This document shows positions 13,364-15,959 of a DNA stretch of 15,959 bases, in pieces. Position 1 is the stretch's first letter; the number at the start of each line of letters is the position of its first letter. The position numbers and the translations under genes are program-made. The stretch comes from Actinomycetota bacterium. Its GTDB lineage: Bacteria > Actinomycetota > Actinomycetes > Streptosporangiales > Streptosporangiaceae. Location: NCBI GenBank assembly GCA_003168295.1, contig PMST01000318.1, forward strand, positions 1 through 15,959, in the 5' to 3' direction. The notes beneath the pieces are model-generated. The model saw only the letters and a list, made by a program, of their open reading frames with translations, did not search any database and had not been told where the DNA came from.

Positions 13364-14556
13364 CCTGGCCGTACCGCGCTGGCCTCGGCGTTCCGCTCGC
13401 GCCACGCGGCCGGGACGGCGGCGAGGACCAGCGCGCCGGTCAGGGCGAACGCCACCGGGTAGCCGGTGCGGACGCAGATCAGGCCGAAGACGGCCGGGCC
13501 CGCGCCGTACCCGGCGTCGTAGGCGAAGTTCCACAGCGCGCTGGCCTTAGCCTCGGGCAGCTGCTCGATCAGCAGCGCGAACGTCGCGTTCTCGATCACC
13601 CCGAACCCGGCACCGAACAGCACCATGCCGGCGAAGATCGCCGCGGGCGAGCCCAGGGCCATCATCGCGGCCATGCCGAGCGCCGCCACGGCGAGCGCCG
13701 GGATGAGCAGCCGGGCGTGACCGTACCGGTCGCCGCGCTGGCCGGCCTGCCAGCGGGTGAGCGTGGCGGTGATCGCCTGGACGAGCAGGGCGGCCGAGGA
13801 CAGGTTGCTCGGGATCCCCTTCGCGAGCGGCAGGAACGAGTCGAGCACGCCGGCCGCGACGGTGGCGGCGGCGAAGATCAGCGGCAGCCGCAGCGCGGCG
13901 CCCGCCATCCTGCGGGCACCCGGCGTCCGTCGGGTGCGGCCGGTCGGCCGTGCCTCGCGCCCGCCCGGCAGCCAGCGGATCGCCGCCAGCGGCAGCAGGC
14001 CAGCCGCGGCCGCCAGCGCCGCGGCCGCGGCGGCCAGGTGGTGTCCGGCGAGCCAGATCCCGGCCGGCAGCGCGACTATGGCCGGGATGCCGCAGACGAT
14101 GCCGAGCAGGCCGAGCCCTTCGCCGCGCCGCTCGGGAGGCAGCAGCTTGGCGGTGAGCGCGCCGGTGGCCACGCCGCACAAGCCGAAGCCGAACCCGCGC
14201 ACCAGGCTGACGCTCACCATGACCGCCTGGGGCTCGGGTACGAGCATGGCCAGGGCCGGCCCGCCGAGCAGCACCGCTCCGGCCGCGAGCACCATCCGGT
14301 AGCCGAACCGGCTGCTCGCGGCCGCGGCCGCGGCCTCGGCGGCCACGGTGCCGAGCAGTAGGGACCCGGTGATCATTCCGGCACCGGAGCTGCTGGCGCC
14401 GGCCGCCGCGGCCAGCATCGGCATCACCGAAAGCAGCAGGAAGAAGCTGGTGAGCGAGGTGAACTCGGCGCCGAACGTGGCGGCCAGCGGCACGCTGAGG
14501 AGCCGGGCCGGAACCGCGGTGCCGGGCTGCGTCTGCGTCTGCGTCAAGGTGCTCAT
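13327..14556 (-). CDS. MFS transporter
   Basis: The protein has 409 residues with about 12 hydrophobic segments in two halves joined by a basic central loop (REARPTGRTRRTPGARRM). The loop TRWQAGQRGDRYGHARL between segments of the second half resembles the MFS motif-A repeat, so the fold is secure, probably a drug/metabolite exporter; substrate unknown. The C-terminal half has FGAGFGVIENATFALLIEQL and YDAGYGAGPAVFGL, typical of exporters in this superfamily. ATG 14556 was chosen. GTG 14565 is an alternative. No ribosome site is present, but TAGCGT sits 7 bases upstream, so the mRNA may be leaderless. It is divergent from the MocR regulator, which may control it. Confidence 0.9.
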   Translation of the reverse strand: MSTLTQTQTQPGTAVPARLLSVPLAATFGAEFTSLTSFFLLLSVMPMLAAAAGASSSGAGMITGSLLLGTVAAEAAAAAASSRFGYRMVLAAGAVLLGGPALAMLVPEPQAVMVSVSLVRGFGFGLCGVATGALTAKLLPPERRGEGLGLLGIVCGIPAIVALPAGIWLAGHHLAAAAAALAAAAGLLPLAAIRWLPGGREARPTGRTRRTPGARRMAGAALRLPLIFAAATVAAGVLDSFLPLAKGIPSNLSSAALLVQAITATLTRWQAGQRGDRYGHARLLIPALAVAALGMAAMMALGSPAAIFAGMVLFGAGFGVIENATFALLIEQLPEAKASALWNFAYDAGYGAGPAVFGLICVRTGYPVAFALTGALVLAAVPAAWRERNAEASAVRPGQSAGAGATGRP

Positions 14557-14563
14557 AGCACGC

Positions 14564-14569
14564 ACGCTA
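14564..14569 (-). promoter_or_regulatory. Predicted -10 box of a leaderless MFS transcript
   Basis: TAGCGT (minus strand, 14569-14564) fits the TAnnnT pattern and ends 7 bases before ATG 14556, so transcription would begin at or next to the start codon. No clear -35 box was seen. Confidence 0.35.
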
Positions 14570-14589
14570 GATCCCAGGCGGCACCCTGG

Positions 14590-14595
14590 TAAGGT
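14590..14595 (+). promoter_or_regulatory. Predicted -10 box of a leaderless MocR transcript
   Basis: TAAGGT matches the actinobacterial -10 pattern and ends 8 bases before ATG 14604. No Shine-Dalgarno precedes the start, which fits a leaderless message. No good -35 box was seen. Confidence 0.4.
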
Positions 14596-14603
14596 CCGAT
14601 TTC

Positions 14604-15959
14604 ATGGCGATTGAGTGGTCCGGTTTGAGTCCGGGACTGCTGGTGCGGCTCGACCGTTCGGCTGGCCAGCCGCTGCGCGCGCAGCTCGAGGCGAGCCTGC
14701 GCGAGGCGGTCAGGGGCGGCCGGCTCCGTGCCGGGGAACGGCTGCCGTCCTCGCGGGAGCTGGCCCGTGCCCTCGGCGTCTCCCGCGGCATGGTGCAGGA
14801 ATGCTACGGGCAGCTGCTGGCCGAGGGATACCTGACCAGCCGCACCGGGTCCGCCACCCGGGTCGCCGGCCTCGCCGGCCTCGCCGGCCAGCCCGCGGGT
14901 GACCAGCCCGCGGGTGACCCGGCTGCCCGCTCGGCCTCGCCGGGCCGCCATCCGTTGGAACCGGCGCTGATCGCGGACTTCCAACCCGGCGTACCTGACC
15001 TGTCCAGCTTCCCGCGCAACGACTGGGCCTGGGCCGTCAAGCAGGCGTGCACCCAGGTCGCCTCCGCGGACCTGGGATACGGCGATCCGCGGGGCAGCTC
15101 GGTGCTGCGCGAGGTCCTCGCCGGGTACCTGCGGCGGGTGCGGGCCGCCGACGTCAGCCCGGCACGGATGATCATCAGCACCGGCTTCGCGCAAGGAATC
15201 AACCTGGTCCTGCGGGCTCTGGCTCGTCAAGGCGGCGTGACATGCGTAGCCTTCGAAGACCCCGGTTACGGCACCGCGCAGGCGGACGAGACGGTCCGCG
15301 CGGTCCTGGCGATAGGCATCGACGTCAGCTACGTGCCGGTCGACGAGCACGGCCTCGTGGTAGGCGAGCTAGCGGCCAGCGGAGCCCAGGCTGTCGTGGT
15401 CACCCCGGCCCACCAGTCCCCCACCGGGGTGGTCCTGTCCCCAGCCCGGCGGCACGCCCTGACCGACTGGGCGCGGCGCGGCGGGTACGTCATCGAGGAC
15501 GACTACGACTCGGAGTTCCGCTACGACAAGGAACCCGTCGGCGCGCTGCAGGGACTGGCCCCAGACCGGATCTTCCTGCTCGGCACGGCCAGCAAGGCCC
15601 TGGCGCCCGCGGTCCGCCTCGGCTGGGTCCACGCTCCTTCAGCACTGGCCGCAGCGGTCGCCGCCGAGAAAGAAATGAGTGACCGCGGCTCCTGCACGCT
15701 CGACCAGCTCGCCCTGGCCACCCTGCTCACAACCGGCCGGTACGACCGCCACCTGCGGCGGATGCGAACTGTCTACGCCGCCCGCCGCACCGCACTGACC
15801 GACGCGTTCGCCAGACACGCCCCCCGAGTCCAGCTCACCGGGCTCGCGGCCGGATTCCAGGCGGTCGCGCCGCTGCCACCCGGCGCCGACGAGACGGCAG
15901 TGATCGCCGCGGCGCGTGCCCGGCGGGTCGGGCTGCACGGCATCGGCGGCTACCGCGGC
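14604..15959 (+). CDS. MocR/PdxR-type regulator: GntR helix-turn-helix fused to a PLP aminotransferase-like domain (3' end missing)
   Basis: 452 codons are open to the right edge. Residues about 20-87 form a GntR-type winged helix (PLRAQLEASLREAVRGGRL, then RLPSSRELARALGVSRGMVQ). A linker follows (88-125), then a fold-type I aminotransferase-like domain with FEDPGYG (217-223), SPTGVVLS (272-279), VIEDDYDSEFRY (296-307) and the PLP-binding Lys331 (GTASKALAPAVRLGW). Such MocR proteins sense PLP or amino compounds and regulate divergent genes, commonly vitamin B6 synthesis or small-molecule transport. Here the divergent gene is an MFS transporter, its likely target. ATG 14604 has no ribosome site but an apt -10 box. 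The linker contains in-frame tandem repeats. Typical length is 450-500 residues, so only the extreme C-terminus is missing. Confidence 0.93.
   Translation, partial: MAIEWSGLSPGLLVRLDRSAGQPLRAQLEASLREAVRGGRLRAGERLPSSRELARALGVSRGMVQECYGQLLAEGYLTSRTGSATRVAGLAGLAGQPAGDQPAGDPAARSASPGRHPLEPALIADFQPGVPDLSSFPRNDWAWAVKQACTQVASADLGYGDPRGSSVLREVLAGYLRRVRAADVSPARMIISTGFAQGINLVLRALARQGGVTCVAFEDPGYGTAQADETVRAVLAIGIDVSYVPVDEHGLVVGELAASGAQAVVVTPAHQSPTGVVLSPARRHALTDWARRGGYVIEDDYDSEFRYDKEPVGALQGLAPDRIFLLGTASKALAPAVRLGWVHAPSALAAAVAAEKEMSDRGSCTLDQLALATLLTTGRYDRHLRRMRTVYAARRTALTDAFARHAPRVQLTGLAAGFQAVAPLPPGADETAVIAAARARRVGLHGIGGYRG
14863..14919 (+). repeat. Two in-frame tandem repeats in the MocR linker (9 bp x3, 15 bp x2)
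   Basis: TCGCCGGCC occurs three times without a gap (14863-14889), followed at once by two perfect copies of AGCCCGCGGGTGACC (14890-14919). Both units are multiples of three, so copy-number changes keep the frame. They encode GLAGLAG and QPAGDQPAGD between the DNA-binding and aminotransferase-like domains. Confidence 0.9.

Overview
The window is chromosomal DNA from a high-GC actinomycete. Signs of this are strong G/C third-position bias, frequent GTG/TTG starts, ATGA/GTGA overlaps between genes, NarL-type two-component genes and a MocR regulator. The order or family cannot be fixed from sequence alone. Sixteen protein-coding genes are supported (two run off the ends), plus one doubtful small ORF. 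No rRNA, tRNA, CRISPR array or intact insertion sequence was seen.

Left part (1-3573): the 5' part of a large membrane-anchored sensor (membrane segments, GAF-like region, PAS; output domain cut off by the left edge) is followed by an AT-rich intergenic stretch. Next is a divergent pair: a small zinc-finger protein of unknown function (minus) and a class I SAM methyltransferase (plus).

Centre left (3603-6377): this is the most interesting block. Two short genes on the minus strand encode peptides that share a nearly identical block (LELE-x-AELLP-x-RETL) but have quite different C-terminal halves. One half is rich in Trp, Pro and Gly; the other is packed with seven Cys. They flank a gene for a membrane M50-type zinc metallopeptidase whose N-terminus looks like a PqqD/RRE-type peptide-binding winged helix. 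The layout is that of a compact RiPP-like (ribosomally made, processed peptide) locus, with no obvious modifying enzyme beside it. A divergent XRE-type regulator sits next door. A perfect 8-4-8 dyad (TGTACGGT-CATC-ACCGTACA) lies over the predicted -10 of the peptide operon, and a second, imperfect copy with the same geometry lies 3' of the regulator gene. Strong hairpins sit in the peptide leader and between peptide gene and peptidase gene. The reading frame of the Cys-rich peptide continues past its TAA into a tail that resembles the end of the other peptide.

Centre (6547-7758): a tyrosine recombinase gene that looks inactivated. Three catalytic positions are substituted and its C-terminus runs into the opposite-strand gene.

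Centre right (7622-11897): a minus-strand operon of a YceI-family protein, an ABC ATPase and an ABC-2 permease, divergent from a NarL-type histidine kinase and response regulator. The arrangement suggests that the two-component system controls the exporter.

Right part (11949-15959): a translationally coupled pair (methyltransferase and AhpD/carboxymuconolactone decarboxylase-like protein), then a convergent MFS transporter, then a divergent MocR/PdxR-type regulator cut by the right edge. The MFS and MocR genes look leaderless: each has a TAnnnT element 7-8 nt before its ATG and no Shine-Dalgarno.
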